A DNA stretch of 64,000 bases, from contig CAVPEB010000019.1 of NCBI GenBank assembly GCA_963702765.1, forward strand, positions 62,001-126,000. The letters are read 5' to 3'. Source of the DNA: DATMNR01 sp963702765. GTDB lineage: Bacteria > Chloroflexota > Ktedonobacteria > Ktedonobacterales > Ktedonobacteraceae. How positions within the stretch are numbered: position 1 is the stretch's first letter; the number at the start of each line of letters is the position of its first letter. Positions 47,305 to 56,151 of this stretch are shown piece by piece. Below the pieces are notes generated by a model that saw only the letters and a program-made list of their open reading frames with translations, ran no database searches and was not told where the DNA came from. Both the position numbers and the translations under genes were made by a program.

Positions 47305-48336
47305 ATGTCCGGGACATCCCCATTTGATCGTTATTCACGTCAAACATTATTCGGCCCAATCGGTAAAGATGGCCAGAAACGATTGGGTGAATCCTCAGTA
47401 GCCATCATTGGCTGCGGAGCTCTGGGAACAGTCATTGCTAACAACCTCTGTCGAGCTGGTATTGGTCATCTGGTGATTGCTGATCGTGACTATATCGAGT
47501 TGAACAATCTACAACGTCAGATTCTTTTTGACGAGGAAGATATTTCGCGCCGACTACCGAAAGCCATAGCTGCTACCGAAAAGTTGCATCGTGTGAATAG
47601 CACTACGAAAATAGAGGCACTGGTAGAAGATATTAATGCCGATGGTATAGAAGCTTTAGTTCAAAATGTCGATCTGGTGGTTGATGCAACAGATAATTTT
47701 GAAACACGCTACTTACTCAATGATACCTGTGTCAAATACGGACGGCCATGGATCTACAGCGCAGTCATTGCTTCGTATGGGGTAACTATGAACATCATAC
47801 CCGGAGACACTCCATGCTTGCGCTGCATATTTCCTGAGATGCCACTACCCGGCACGACACCTACATGTGATACTGCGGGGGTACTCAACGGGATTGTAGG
47901 AGCAATTACAGGAGTTGCGTCTACAGAAGCTCTCAAGTTACTTTTGCAGAGCGATAAAGTAAGTCGCGCTATGTTCTGGATGGACGTTTGGGAGAATACC
48001 AGCGAACGTATCGAGTTACCTCGCCAGTTAGATTGCCCTACCTGTGGATTACACCAGTTTGAATTTCTCGACTCCCTTAACGGCACAAGCAGCGCAAGCC
48101 TCTGTGGGCGGAATGCAGTGCAGGTACGAAGTGGTCGTAAGCATGACAAAATCAATTTACCAGATCTTGCTGAACGATTACGACCCGTTGGCCAGGTTTC
48201 TTTCAATGATTTTTTATTACGCTTTCTCGTTGATGACTATGAACTGACAATTTTCCCCGATGCACGAGCAATTATCAAAGGAACCGATGACGAACAGGTC
48301 GCATTGTCTGTGTACTCACGGTATATTGGGATCTGA
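47305..48336 (+). CDS. ThiF/MoeB/HesA-family adenylyltransferase, block A
   Basis: 343-aa E1-like enzyme that adenylates the C-terminus of a ThiS/MoaD-type sulfur carrier. Nucleotide motif GCGALGTVIANNL (near 38-50), Arg finger stretch RQTLFGPIG, DATDNFETRYLLND, catalytic-loop Cys in TPTCDTAGVLNG, and zinc Cys in CLRC and CPTC. A C-terminal ~80 residues beginning SLCGRNAVQ resembles the extension of many stand-alone homologues. AGGAG 8 nt before the ATG decides the start over one 57 nt upstream. The stop TGA is part of a TnpB-type right end; block B has Met-TAA there. Confidence 0.9.
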   Translation: MSGTSPFDRYSRQTLFGPIGKDGQKRLGESSVAIIGCGALGTVIANNLCRAGIGHLVIADRDYIELNNLQRQILFDEEDISRRLPKAIAATEKLHRVNSTTKIEALVEDINADGIEALVQNVDLVVDATDNFETRYLLNDTCVKYGRPWIYSAVIASYGVTMNIIPGDTPCLRCIFPEMPLPGTTPTCDTAGVLNGIVGAITGVASTEALKLLLQSDKVSRAMFWMDVWENTSERIELPRQLDCPTCGLHQFEFLDSLNGTSSASLCGRNAVQVRSGRKHDKINLPDLAERLRPVGQVSFNDFLLRFLVDDYELTIFPDARAIIKGTDDEQVALSVYSRYIGI

Positions 48337-48371
48337 CACTCCCCCGTTTGATAGGCGAGGGATTCCTGGTT
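48334..48371 (-). mobile_element. Right-end relic of a TnpB-type element at duplication joint
   Basis: On the minus strand GGAATCCCTCGCC...GGGGGAGTGTCA, closely like the right tip at 44050-44090 (GGAATCCTCGGCC...GGGGAGGATGTCAA). It lies between the thiF stop of block A and the truncated oppB of block B. Block B shows the empty site GTTAC|ATCCC, so the element entered after TTAC. Its body and left end are gone. Confidence 0.7.
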
Positions 48372-48942
48372 TACCACCAATATGGCGATCGTGCTGATAA
48401 TGTATGCGCTGCCAGTATTCGTCTTCGCGGTATTTTTTCAGGTCTAATTGTAGTGGATTGATACTCATACCGGCGCTCAATGGCCGGTTGCCAACTGGGG
48501 TAATCCCTGGCAGTACACCTGGTCTGATCTACAGTTCAAAATCGGGCCGATTGTGATACTGGCGCTGGCAGGTCTGGCGTATTTGACGCGCCTTACACGA
48601 ACAAGTATGCTTGAGGTGCTGCGCCAGGATTTCGTACGCACAGCCCGCGCAAAGGGATTGCGCGAACGCGTTGTGGTCTACCGTCACGCTCTACGTAATG
48701 CATTGATCCCACTGGTCACCGTCCTCGGTCTCTCGTTAGGCTTGATTGTCACAGGCACATTTTTCCTCGAAGACATCTTCAACATCCCTGGCATCGGTGC
48801 AGCGACGCTTGCAGCGACGCAGTACCGCGACTATCCCGTCATCCAGGCTACGGTGGTCCTCCTGGCGGTAGCAGTCGTCATAGGCAACTTGATATCGGAT
48901 ATTTTATATACGCTGGTAGACCCGCGTATTAAAAGTGCATAA
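48372..48942 (+). pseudogene. oppB: OppB permease, block B, 5'-truncated
   Basis: Only the last ~190 codons of oppB. Similarity to block A starts at 48372 (TACCACCAATATGG); further indels near 48440-48465 break the frame, and only 48553-48942 is open (RQDFVRTARAKGLRERV to DPRIKSA). No start or ribosome site; non-functional. Confidence 0.9.
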
Positions 48943-48957
48943 GAGGTTGACAAAGAC

Positions 48958-50146
48958 ATGGATACAAGGGATAAGAACCAGGACATTGCTGCCGAAAGTT
49001 TTATGACGCCCGATTCGGGGATGAGCCAGGCACCGATTGAGATGAACCTCACAGCGCTCACGGACAGTGATGTTGCAATAACGCTCGATGAGAATAACCT
49101 GAAAAACTTGAAGGAACCGCTGAAAAAGCCGGCAACGCCCTTCCAGGAGTCAATGCGAAGACTTATGCGCGATAAACGCGCCATGGCAAGTATTGGTGTT
49201 ATTCTCTTCTTTGTGTTACTGGCGCTTTTTGGCCCTTTCTTCTACCAGCGCATCGGGGGTATTTATAATAGTCCAATCGCCGGACCAATAGGTCCGAATG
49301 TATACCACACCTTTTATCACCAGGAACTCAGCCGCCAGGATGAATTGCCGTCCTGGGTGTACTATTTCTATTCGGATCTGGGCAAGGCCGATATGCAAGC
49401 CCGCCAACTACCATCATTCCAGTACTGGTTGGGAACAGATCAGCTTGGTCGAGATATTCTAGCACGCTTGATGCAGGGCGTCCTGATATCGATAACCGTC
49501 GCTTTACTGGTCGAGGTAGTGGATGTCGGCGCGGGTATCACAGTTGGTGTGCTCGCTGGCTATCAATGGTGGAGCAATCGACCAGGTGCTGGCGCGTTTT
49601 ACCGACATTATTTTTGCTTTCCCCGGTTTGCTGTTTATTATCCTGGTGTCTGGAATATGGGGCGAATGGGCCGATACCGCCTTGAGCAATATCCCCATTA
49701 TAGGAGCAAATGGCAATGCCCGCCTGTTAGTGGTCTCGATTGCTCTTAGCCTTCGTGGCATGGCCATTGATGGCCCGCTATGTGCGCGGCCAGACACTCC
49801 AGCTCAAAGAGCAACAATTTATTGAAGCTGCGCGTACTGCGGGTACCAGTAATTTTCGCATTATGATGCGCCACATCATCCCCAACCTGTTCAGTATCGT
49901 GATTGTGGCATCAACACTCAACATCGTTGGTACCATCGTTGGCGAAGCCGGTATCAGCCTGCTTGGTCTTGGTGTACAACCCCCCGGCTCCAGTCTTGGC
50001 TTGATGATTTCCGATGCGCAACCTAGGTTGCCACTCACCCCTGGGAAATTCTCGTGCCCACGATCACACTGACGATTTTTGTGCTGGCGTTCTCGTTCCT
50101 GGGCGATGGGTTGCGCGATGCCTTTGACCCAAGATCAAAAGATTAG
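48958..50146 (+). pseudogene. oppC: OppC permease, block B, three frameshifts
   Basis: Starts MDTRDKNQDIAAES and reads normally to VGVLAGY, then an extra C near 49563 (TATCAATGG against TATAATGG) shifts the frame; an extra A near 49747 and a lost base near 50024 add two more shifts. Pieces 49523-49740 and 49740-50030 carry the rest of the permease including EAARTAGTSNFRIMM. The block A copy is open at all these sites. Confidence 0.88.
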
Positions 50147-50164
50147 GAAGCGGGGGAATAACAC

Positions 50165-51142
50165 ATGGTAGAGCATCTCCTCGAGGTAAATAACCTCAAG
50201 ACATACTTTTTCACACGATCTGGCGTCGTAAAGGCGGTTGATGATGTTTCTTTCTCGATTAAACCGGGTGAAACACTGGGCATGGTAGGTGAAAGTGGCT
50301 GCGGCAAGAGCGTTACCGCGCTTTCAGTCATGCGACTGGTTGCCAATCCCCCGGGTAAGATCGTTGGGGGTGAAATTAACTTCAACGATGAGAATATCCT
50401 CGAAATGAGCCAGGACGAACTGACAGATTTGCGCGGCAGCAAAATTTCGATGATCTTCCAGGATCCGATGACTTCGCTGAATCCGGTGTTTAACGTTGGT
50501 TTCCAGATCGCCGAGACTGTCAAGCGGCATCGCAAAGACATGAGCAAGGACCAGGCCTGGAAACGCGCCGTTGAAATGCTTGACCTGGTGCGCATTCCGG
50601 ATGCCAAACGACGCGCGAAGAACTATCCACACGAGTTTAGCGGAGGAATGCGCCAGCGCGTCATGATTGCTATAGCGCTGGCATGCAATCCGAAACTGCT
50701 GATAGCGGACGAGCCAACAACAGCGCTGGATGTCACAATCCAGGCTCAGATTCTTGAGTTGATGAAGGGCCTTTCAAAAGAATTCAACACATCAGTTATG
50801 CTGATTACTCATGATCTGGGAGTCGTTGCTGGCACCGCTGAGAACGTCAATGTGATGTACGCAGGGCATGTCGTAGAGTCTGCACCAGTGAAGCAACTAT
50901 TCGAGACTCCCGCGCATCCATATACCGTAGGTCTTTTGCATTCCATTCCCCGCCTGGATGATCAACGCGGCATCAGGCTCAATCCAATCGCAGGGCAACC
51001 GCCCGACTTACATGATCCACCGCCTGGCTGTCCTTACGCTCCTCGTTGTCCGAAGGTCCAGAGCCGCTGCCGGGAGGAACGTCCGGAACTTATGCCGGTA
51101 GGGCGCGGCGATCAAGTGGCCGCCTGTTTCTATCCAGACTAA
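50165..51142 (+). CDS. oppD: Peptide ABC transporter ATPase OppD, block B (intact)
   Basis: 325-aa ATPase that energises peptide import with OppF. Walker A GESGCGKS (38-45), Q-loop FQDPMTSLNP, signature SGGMRQRV, Walker B LLIADEPTTALD and H-loop THDLG; C-terminal oligopeptide/dipeptide extension with CPYAPRCPKVQSRC, which in the family can bind an Fe-S cluster. It is the complete counterpart of the frameshifted gene at 42053. oppF follows after 20 bp. Confidence 0.93.
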   Translation: MVEHLLEVNNLKTYFFTRSGVVKAVDDVSFSIKPGETLGMVGESGCGKSVTALSVMRLVANPPGKIVGGEINFNDENILEMSQDELTDLRGSKISMIFQDPMTSLNPVFNVGFQIAETVKRHRKDMSKDQAWKRAVEMLDLVRIPDAKRRAKNYPHEFSGGMRQRVMIAIALACNPKLLIADEPTTALDVTIQAQILELMKGLSKEFNTSVMLITHDLGVVAGTAENVNVMYAGHVVESAPVKQLFETPAHPYTVGLLHSIPRLDDQRGIRLNPIAGQPPDLHDPPPGCPYAPRCPKVQSRCREERPELMPVGRGDQVAACFYPD

Positions 51143-51162
51143 ACCAAAGGGGAAAGAAAAAA

Positions 51163-52167
51163 ATGGCACAAGAAGTCCAAACGACGAAGGTGACAGGGAC
51201 CACCCTGGTAGATGTAACAGGCTTAAAAGTCTATTTCCCCATTAAAGGGGGTATTTTTAGTCGAACTGTAGCACAGGTCAAGGCTGTCGATGGTGTTGAT
51301 CTGTTCATCAAACGTGGCGAGACGTTAGGCCTGGTTGGAGAGAGTGGCTGCGGTAAGTCGACGACAGGCCGCGCCATTTTACAGTTAATTAAGCCCACAG
51401 AGGGCAGCGTTAAACTGAATGGGACTGAATTGACGACCCTTCCACCCAATGAGTTGCGCAAAAAGCGAGCCGATATGCAGATGGTTTTTCAGGATCCCTA
51501 TGGCTCACTCAGCCCTCGTTTTACTATCGGGAAGACTATCTCAGAACCGCTGGAGAACTTCAAGAAAGGCAACACAAAAGAGATCGCTGATGAAGTTGCC
51601 CATTTACTTGAAGTGGTGGGTCTCAACCCTTTCGTTGTCAACCGTTTCGCTCACGAATTTAGCGGAGGCCAACGCCAGCGTATTGGTATCGCGCGCGCCC
51701 TGGCCCTTCGACCTTCGTTCATCGTAGCGGATGAGCCTGTATCCGCACTCGACGTATCGATCCAGGCTCAGGTGATTAACTTGATGGAGGACCTACAGGA
51801 GCAATTTGGGTTGACCTACTTATTTGTGGCGCACAACCTTTCGGTGGTAAAACATATCAGCGACCGCATAGCGGTCATGTACCTTGGTAGGGTTGCAGAA
51901 CTATGCGATAGTGCAGAGCTGTATGAGCTACCTCTGCATCCTTACACTCAGGCGCTCCTTTCTGCCATTCCAGTACCTGACCCTGAGAAAGAACTGCGAC
52001 GCAAACGAATTATCCTGGAAGGCGATGTGCCTAGCCCTGTTAATCCACCTTCCGGATGCAATTTCCATCCACGTTGCTGGAAAGCACAGGAGATCTGCCG
52101 TGAGGTTATTCCACCGTTAGAAGAGAAGCAGCCAGAACACTGGGCAGCCTGCCATTTCCCTGGATAA
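51163..52167 (+). CDS. oppF: Peptide ABC transporter ATPase OppF, block B (intact)
   Basis: 334-aa ATPase, partner of OppD. Walker A GESGCGKS (54-61 region), FQDPYGSLSPR, signature SGGQRQRIG, VADEPVSALDVS and a C-terminal extension with CNFHPRCWKAQEIC. An in-frame extension to 51046 overlaps oppD and is not needed: AAAGGGGAAAG precedes the ATG at 51163. The end (FPG-TAA) shows the uninterrupted state of the site used by the TnpB element in block A. Confidence 0.93.
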   Translation: MAQEVQTTKVTGTTLVDVTGLKVYFPIKGGIFSRTVAQVKAVDGVDLFIKRGETLGLVGESGCGKSTTGRAILQLIKPTEGSVKLNGTELTTLPPNELRKKRADMQMVFQDPYGSLSPRFTIGKTISEPLENFKKGNTKEIADEVAHLLEVVGLNPFVVNRFAHEFSGGQRQRIGIARALALRPSFIVADEPVSALDVSIQAQVINLMEDLQEQFGLTYLFVAHNLSVVKHISDRIAVMYLGRVAELCDSAELYELPLHPYTQALLSAIPVPDPEKELRRKRIILEGDVPSPVNPPSGCNFHPRCWKAQEICREVIPPLEEKQPEHWAACHFPG

Positions 52168-52193
52168 GTTTGCTCACTTAATCATCTTGTTGT

Positions 52194-52592
52194 TCAAGAA
52201 TTCTTCATACGTGTAAGCAATCGGATGCGTGCCATCAAATGGCGCGCATCATATGGTTTAACGACATAATCGTCAGCGCCCGCATTAAATCCCGCAATTT
52301 TGTCCTGTAGAGTTGTAAGTGAGGTAAGCAGCATAATTGGGAGATGACGAAGAACTGGAGTAGTGCGAATAAAGTGGCATAGCTCAAGACCACTTTCCTT
52401 CCCAAGGTCGACCTCGCAGATCACAACATCGGGCACATATTCTATCAGGTGCTGCCTGGCCTGTTGAAGAGATTGAGCTTGATAGAGATAAAAATCACTA
52501 CCTATTGCCAGTTGAATTCTATTGTATGCACCTGGATCATCGTCTACCAAAAGAATGTGTAATCTACGCAGTCTTTGTAGTTCATACACCAT
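52194..52592 (-). CDS. Receiver-domain protein, block B
   Basis: 132 aa; copy of 46282-46695 with the same acidic pocket, phospho-acceptor and Lys. One extra A in GAATTC near 52199 replaces the last residues LEQQDD with a single Ser, outside the receiver core, so function should be unaffected. Coupled by TAATG to the next gene upstream. Confidence 0.9.
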   Translation of the reverse strand: MVYELQRLRRLHILLVDDDPGAYNRIQLAIGSDFYLYQAQSLQQARQHLIEYVPDVVICEVDLGKESGLELCHFIRTTPVLRHLPIMLLTSLTTLQDKIAGFNAGADDYVVKPYDARHLMARIRLLTRMKNS

Positions 52593-53020
52593 TATTCCCG
52601 TTCAGCATGTGTCTGTAACAAATAATCCATTCTGCGCTGCCGATCAGCCGGTGTCAGGAGTAAAACTCGTTCTATAGCTGCGTTCAGCGCTCCTGGTTTA
52701 AATGGCTTTGTAAGATACTCATCGACTCCCGAGAGTAAACCCCTCATCTGATCTTCTTCACGTGTCAATGCACTTAAGATGATGAGAGGAATATTTGCAG
52801 TGCGAGTATCTCCGCGCAAGCAACGAACAAGCTTATAGCCGTCCATGCGGGGCATCTTCACATCAATTATGACGCAATCAGGTTTATCGGCATAGACACT
52901 TCGTAAACCTTCTTCACCATCATAGGCGACGATAACCTCATATGCGCTCTGAAGATTCACAGCATATTTTATAAGTTCTACTATTGTGGGATTGTCATCG
53001 ATAACCAATACTTTTTTCAT
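52592..53020 (-). CDS. CheY-like receiver protein, block B
   Basis: 142 aa, identical in protein to the block A copy at 46695-47123 (MKKVLVIDDNPTIVEL, VKMPRMDGY, TKPFKPG). Same promoter and divergent thiF neighbour. Confidence 0.92.
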   Translation of the reverse strand: MKKVLVIDDNPTIVELIKYAVNLQSAYEVIVAYDGEEGLRSVYADKPDCVIIDVKMPRMDGYKLVRCLRGDTRTANIPLIILSALTREEDQMRGLLSGVDEYLTKPFKPGALNAAIERVLLLTPADRQRRMDYLLQTHAERE

Positions 53021-53090
53021 GATATCCCTGCACTAGAAGACTGATCTGTACAGTGTACAAAATTCTAGAAATCTTCGGTCGCCTTTTTGC

Positions 53091-53119
53091 ATTGTAGCAC
53101 AGTAATAGATAACTGCCAA
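53091..53119 (-). promoter_or_regulatory. Promoter of receiver operon, block B
   Basis: Same TTGGCA-17-TACAAT arrangement as at 47194-47222. Confidence 0.65.
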
Positions 53120-53201
53120 CCTTTACTAAGCAATTTGTGCTAGAATGGTACATGAAACATTTAGAAAAAGTGATCCAACTAGAACACCAGGAGCTACTTT
53201 G

Positions 53202-54233
53202 ATGTCTGGGACATCCCCATTTGATCGTTATTCACGTCAAACATTATTCGGCCCAATCGGTAAAGATGGCCAGAAACGATTGGGTGACTCCTCAGTAGCC
53301 ATCATTGGCTGCGGAGCTCTGGGAACAGTCATTGCTAACAACCTCTGTCGAGCTGGTATTGGTCATCTGGTGATTGCTGATCGTGACTATATCGAGTTGA
53401 ACAATCTACAACGTCAGATTCTTTTTGACGAGGAAGATATTTCGCGCCGACTACCGAAAGCCATAGCTGCTACCGAAAAGTTGCATCGTGTGAATAGCAC
53501 GACGAAAATAGAGGCACTGGTAGAAGATATTAATGCCGATGGTATAGAAGCTTTAGTTCAAAATGTCGATCTGGTGGTTGATGCAACAGATAATTTTGAA
53601 ACACGCTACTTACTCAATGATACCTGTGTCAAATACGGACGGCCATGGATCTACAGCGCAGTCATTGCTTCGTATGGGGTAACTATGAACATCATACCCG
53701 GAGACACTCCATGCTTGCGCTGCATATTTCCTGAGATGCCACTACCCGGCACGACACCTACATGTGATACTGCGGGGGTACTCAATGGGATTGTAGGAGC
53801 AATTACAGGAGTTGCGTCTACAGAAGCTCTCAAGTTACTTTTGCAGAGCGATAAAGTAAGTCGCGCTATGTTCTGGATGGACGTTTGGGAGAATACCAGC
53901 GAACGTATCGAGTTACCTCGCCAGTTAGATTGCCCTACCTGTGGATTACACCAGTTTGAATTTCTCGACTCCCTTAACGGCACAAGCAGCGCAAGCCTCT
54001 GTGGGCGGAATGCAGTGCAGGTACGAAGTGGTCGTAAGCATGACAAAATCAATTTACCAGATCTTGCTGAACGATTACGACCCGTTGGCCAGGTTTCTTT
54101 CAACGATTTTTTATTACGCTTTCTCGTTGATGACTATGAACTGACAATTTTCCCTGATGCGCGAGCAATTATCAAAGGAACCGATGACGAACAGGTCGCA
54201 TTGTCTGTGTACTCACGGTATATTGGGATGTAA
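53202..54233 (+). CDS. ThiF/MoeB/HesA-family adenylyltransferase, block B
   Basis: 343 aa; differs from the block A protein at two positions only (Asp for Glu near residue 29, and the last residue Met for Ile). All motifs as there. It ends GM-TAA, which is the native stop: the sequence GTTAC|ATCCC on the minus strand is intact. metG follows after 233 bp. Confidence 0.92.
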   Translation: MSGTSPFDRYSRQTLFGPIGKDGQKRLGDSSVAIIGCGALGTVIANNLCRAGIGHLVIADRDYIELNNLQRQILFDEEDISRRLPKAIAATEKLHRVNSTTKIEALVEDINADGIEALVQNVDLVVDATDNFETRYLLNDTCVKYGRPWIYSAVIASYGVTMNIIPGDTPCLRCIFPEMPLPGTTPTCDTAGVLNGIVGAITGVASTEALKLLLQSDKVSRAMFWMDVWENTSERIELPRQLDCPTCGLHQFEFLDSLNGTSSASLCGRNAVQVRSGRKHDKINLPDLAERLRPVGQVSFNDFLLRFLVDDYELTIFPDARAIIKGTDDEQVALSVYSRYIGM

Positions 54234-54378
54234 CTCTCTGTACGTCCTGCCCCGTACAGAATGCAGCGAAGCATCTCAGTGCCTCTATTAAGTCAGACCA
54301 ATCACTTTGCTCAGGCGGTAATCGGGAAATTCTATATTCTTGTCTGAGAGTCCAGTAGATACCGTGTTATCATCCCAC

Positions 54379-54406
54379 TTGTACTCATCTTAAGCTATGT
54401 TATAAT
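54379..54406 (+). promoter_or_regulatory. Promoter of metG
   Basis: TTGTAC (54379-54384), a 16-nt spacer and TATAAT (54401-54406) with a TGT extension before the -10. A hairpin CTGTACG...CGTACAG near 54238-54259 lies upstream, after thiF. Confidence 0.65.
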
Positions 54407-54466
54407 ACGCAAGGTTATTCTGAAACTTTTCTTCACCTCTGACAATTAGGGAGATTCATTATTAGT

Positions 54467-56134
54467 ATGAATGAACATATTCTTGTTTGTGTTGCATGGC
54501 CGTACGCGAAAAGTTCCACTCACGTTGGCCAGATTGTTGGCGCCTATTTACCTGCCGATACGTTTGCGCGCTATCATCGTATGGCAGGAAACCATGTACT
54601 TATGGTTTCAGGGAGTGATGAACATGGCACACCCATACTCGTTGACTCTGAAAGAGAAGGCATCAACCCCCGCGAATTCGTTGCGCGCTATCACCATCAA
54701 ATTTGTGAAGTCTGGGATAGACTGGGTATGTCCTGGGATTTATATACCGAAACTGGAACAGAAAACCATTATCGCATTACGCAAGATTTCTTTTTAACGC
54801 TCTACGATAAAGGGTATATCTTCAAAGATTCTATGGATTCTCCTTATTGTCCTACTGATCGGCGCTTCTTGCCCGATCGATATGTCGAAGGCACTTGCCC
54901 ACACTGCGGGTATACATCTGCTCGTGGCGATCAATGCGATAACTGTGGGCGAACACTCGATCCCGTTGATCTGATCGCTCCTCGCTGTCGTCTATGCGGA
55001 AGTAAACAAGCCAGTCTGGAAATACGCTCAACGGAACACTTCTTCCTGGATCTACCCAAATTACAAGAGCCGTTGATGGCCTGGCTTTCTGATGGAAAAG
55101 ATTACTGGCGTACAAATACTTTGGGGTTTGCCATGAACTGGCTCAAAGAAGGACTGCGCCCGCGAGCTATCACTCGCGACCTGGATTGGGGTGTTCCTAT
55201 TCCGATTGATGGTTACGAGGATAAACGCATTTATGTATGGTTTGACGCTGTTATTGGCTATTTCTCTGCTTCAGTTGAATGGGCAGAAAGACGAGGTACA
55301 CCAGAAGCCTGGAAGACCTGGTGGGTACCAGGTCAAGCAGAACCACCCGTAAAATCCTACTACTTCATCGGAAAAGACAATATTCCATTCCATGCCATTA
55401 TCTGGCCCGCAATGTTGTTGGGCTATGGCAATCGCAATCTACCTTATGATGTTCCGGCAAACGAGTTCATGACGATGAGCGGAGCAAAAGCATCGAGTAG
55501 CCGCGGAAATGTAATATGGACAAAGGATGTTTTAGATCAATATGATGCTGATGCGTTACGTTATTATCTGTCGATTACTGCTCCCGAAGGACGGGATACC
55601 GATTTCACCTACGAGGAATTGATTCGACGCAATAATGACGAGCTCGTAGCCACCTATGGTAATGCAGTACATCGTACTCTCACTTTTCTACAAAGTAAGT
55701 TCGGTGGAGTAGTGCCACACCCACAAACCCTCCGCCAGGCTGATCGAGAAATCCTACAAGAAGTAGAGAGAGGCTTCGCGGTAGTTGGGCAAAACATCGC
55801 GAATTGTCACTTGAAAGATGGAATTAACGCAGCTATGGCAGTTGCGCACGCTGCAAACCGTTACCTTGATGAGCAGGCACCCTGGAAACAGATTAAAGTA
55901 GATCGCGAAGCGGCAGGAACTACAATTTACGTAATGCTGCAAGTGTTAAGCGGTTTGAGAGTGCTCTTCTGCCCTTATCTGCCATTTTCATCGCAAAAGC
56001 TGCACTACTATCTAGGTTTCGAAGGCCAGGTAGATAAAGTCAAATGGGAACTTGCTGGAGTTCCAGAAGACATGAAATTGCCTGCTCCAACCCCATTGTT
56101 CCCGAAACTAGAAGAGTTTGTGCTTGCCCAGTAG
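54467..56134 (+). CDS. metG: Methionyl-tRNA synthetase
   Basis: 555-aa class I aminoacyl-tRNA synthetase charging tRNA-Met. Rossmann fold starts VAWPYAKSSTHVGQ, so the HIGH motif is HVGQ (19-22). A double zinc knuckle insert has Cys144/147, Cys157/160 and Cys174/177, as in the archaeal-like type. GSDEHGTP and VWFDAVIGY are normal. The KMSKS loop is KASSS-RG (341-345): the second Lys is replaced by Ser. It ends after the anticodon-binding helices, with no C-terminal tRNA-binding domain. AGGGAG lies 13 nt before the ATG. As the only MetRS in view it is probably functional; the motif variant is notable. Confidence 0.93.
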   Translation: MNEHILVCVAWPYAKSSTHVGQIVGAYLPADTFARYHRMAGNHVLMVSGSDEHGTPILVDSEREGINPREFVARYHHQICEVWDRLGMSWDLYTETGTENHYRITQDFFLTLYDKGYIFKDSMDSPYCPTDRRFLPDRYVEGTCPHCGYTSARGDQCDNCGRTLDPVDLIAPRCRLCGSKQASLEIRSTEHFFLDLPKLQEPLMAWLSDGKDYWRTNTLGFAMNWLKEGLRPRAITRDLDWGVPIPIDGYEDKRIYVWFDAVIGYFSASVEWAERRGTPEAWKTWWVPGQAEPPVKSYYFIGKDNIPFHAIIWPAMLLGYGNRNLPYDVPANEFMTMSGAKASSSRGNVIWTKDVLDQYDADALRYYLSITAPEGRDTDFTYEELIRRNNDELVATYGNAVHRTLTFLQSKFGGVVPHPQTLRQADREILQEVERGFAVVGQNIANCHLKDGINAAMAVAHAANRYLDEQAPWKQIKVDREAAGTTIYVMLQVLSGLRVLFCPYLPFSSQKLHYYLGFEGQVDKVKWELAGVPEDMKLPAPTPLFPKLEEFVLAQ

Positions 56135-56151
56135 AAGAGCAATTGTTCCTT

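Larger units (their letters stand above)
40262..48333 (+). repeat. Segmental duplication, block A
   Basis: Unit oppB(3' part)-oppC-oppD-oppF-two receivers-thiF, repeated at 48372-54230. Without the 2.2-kb TnpB insertion (44050-46263) the two blocks are collinear. Identity rises along the unit: roughly 88-90 percent in oppC, higher in oppD/F, and nearly complete in the receiver and ThiF genes (a handful of differences in about 2 kb). Confidence 0.95.
48372..54230 (+). repeat. Segmental duplication, block B
   Basis: Second unit, matching 40262-48333 without the 2.2-kb TnpB insertion. It begins inside oppB, directly after a TnpB-type right end, and ends with the thiF copy. From the receiver genes on the offset is a constant 5897 bp. 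Confidence 0.95.
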
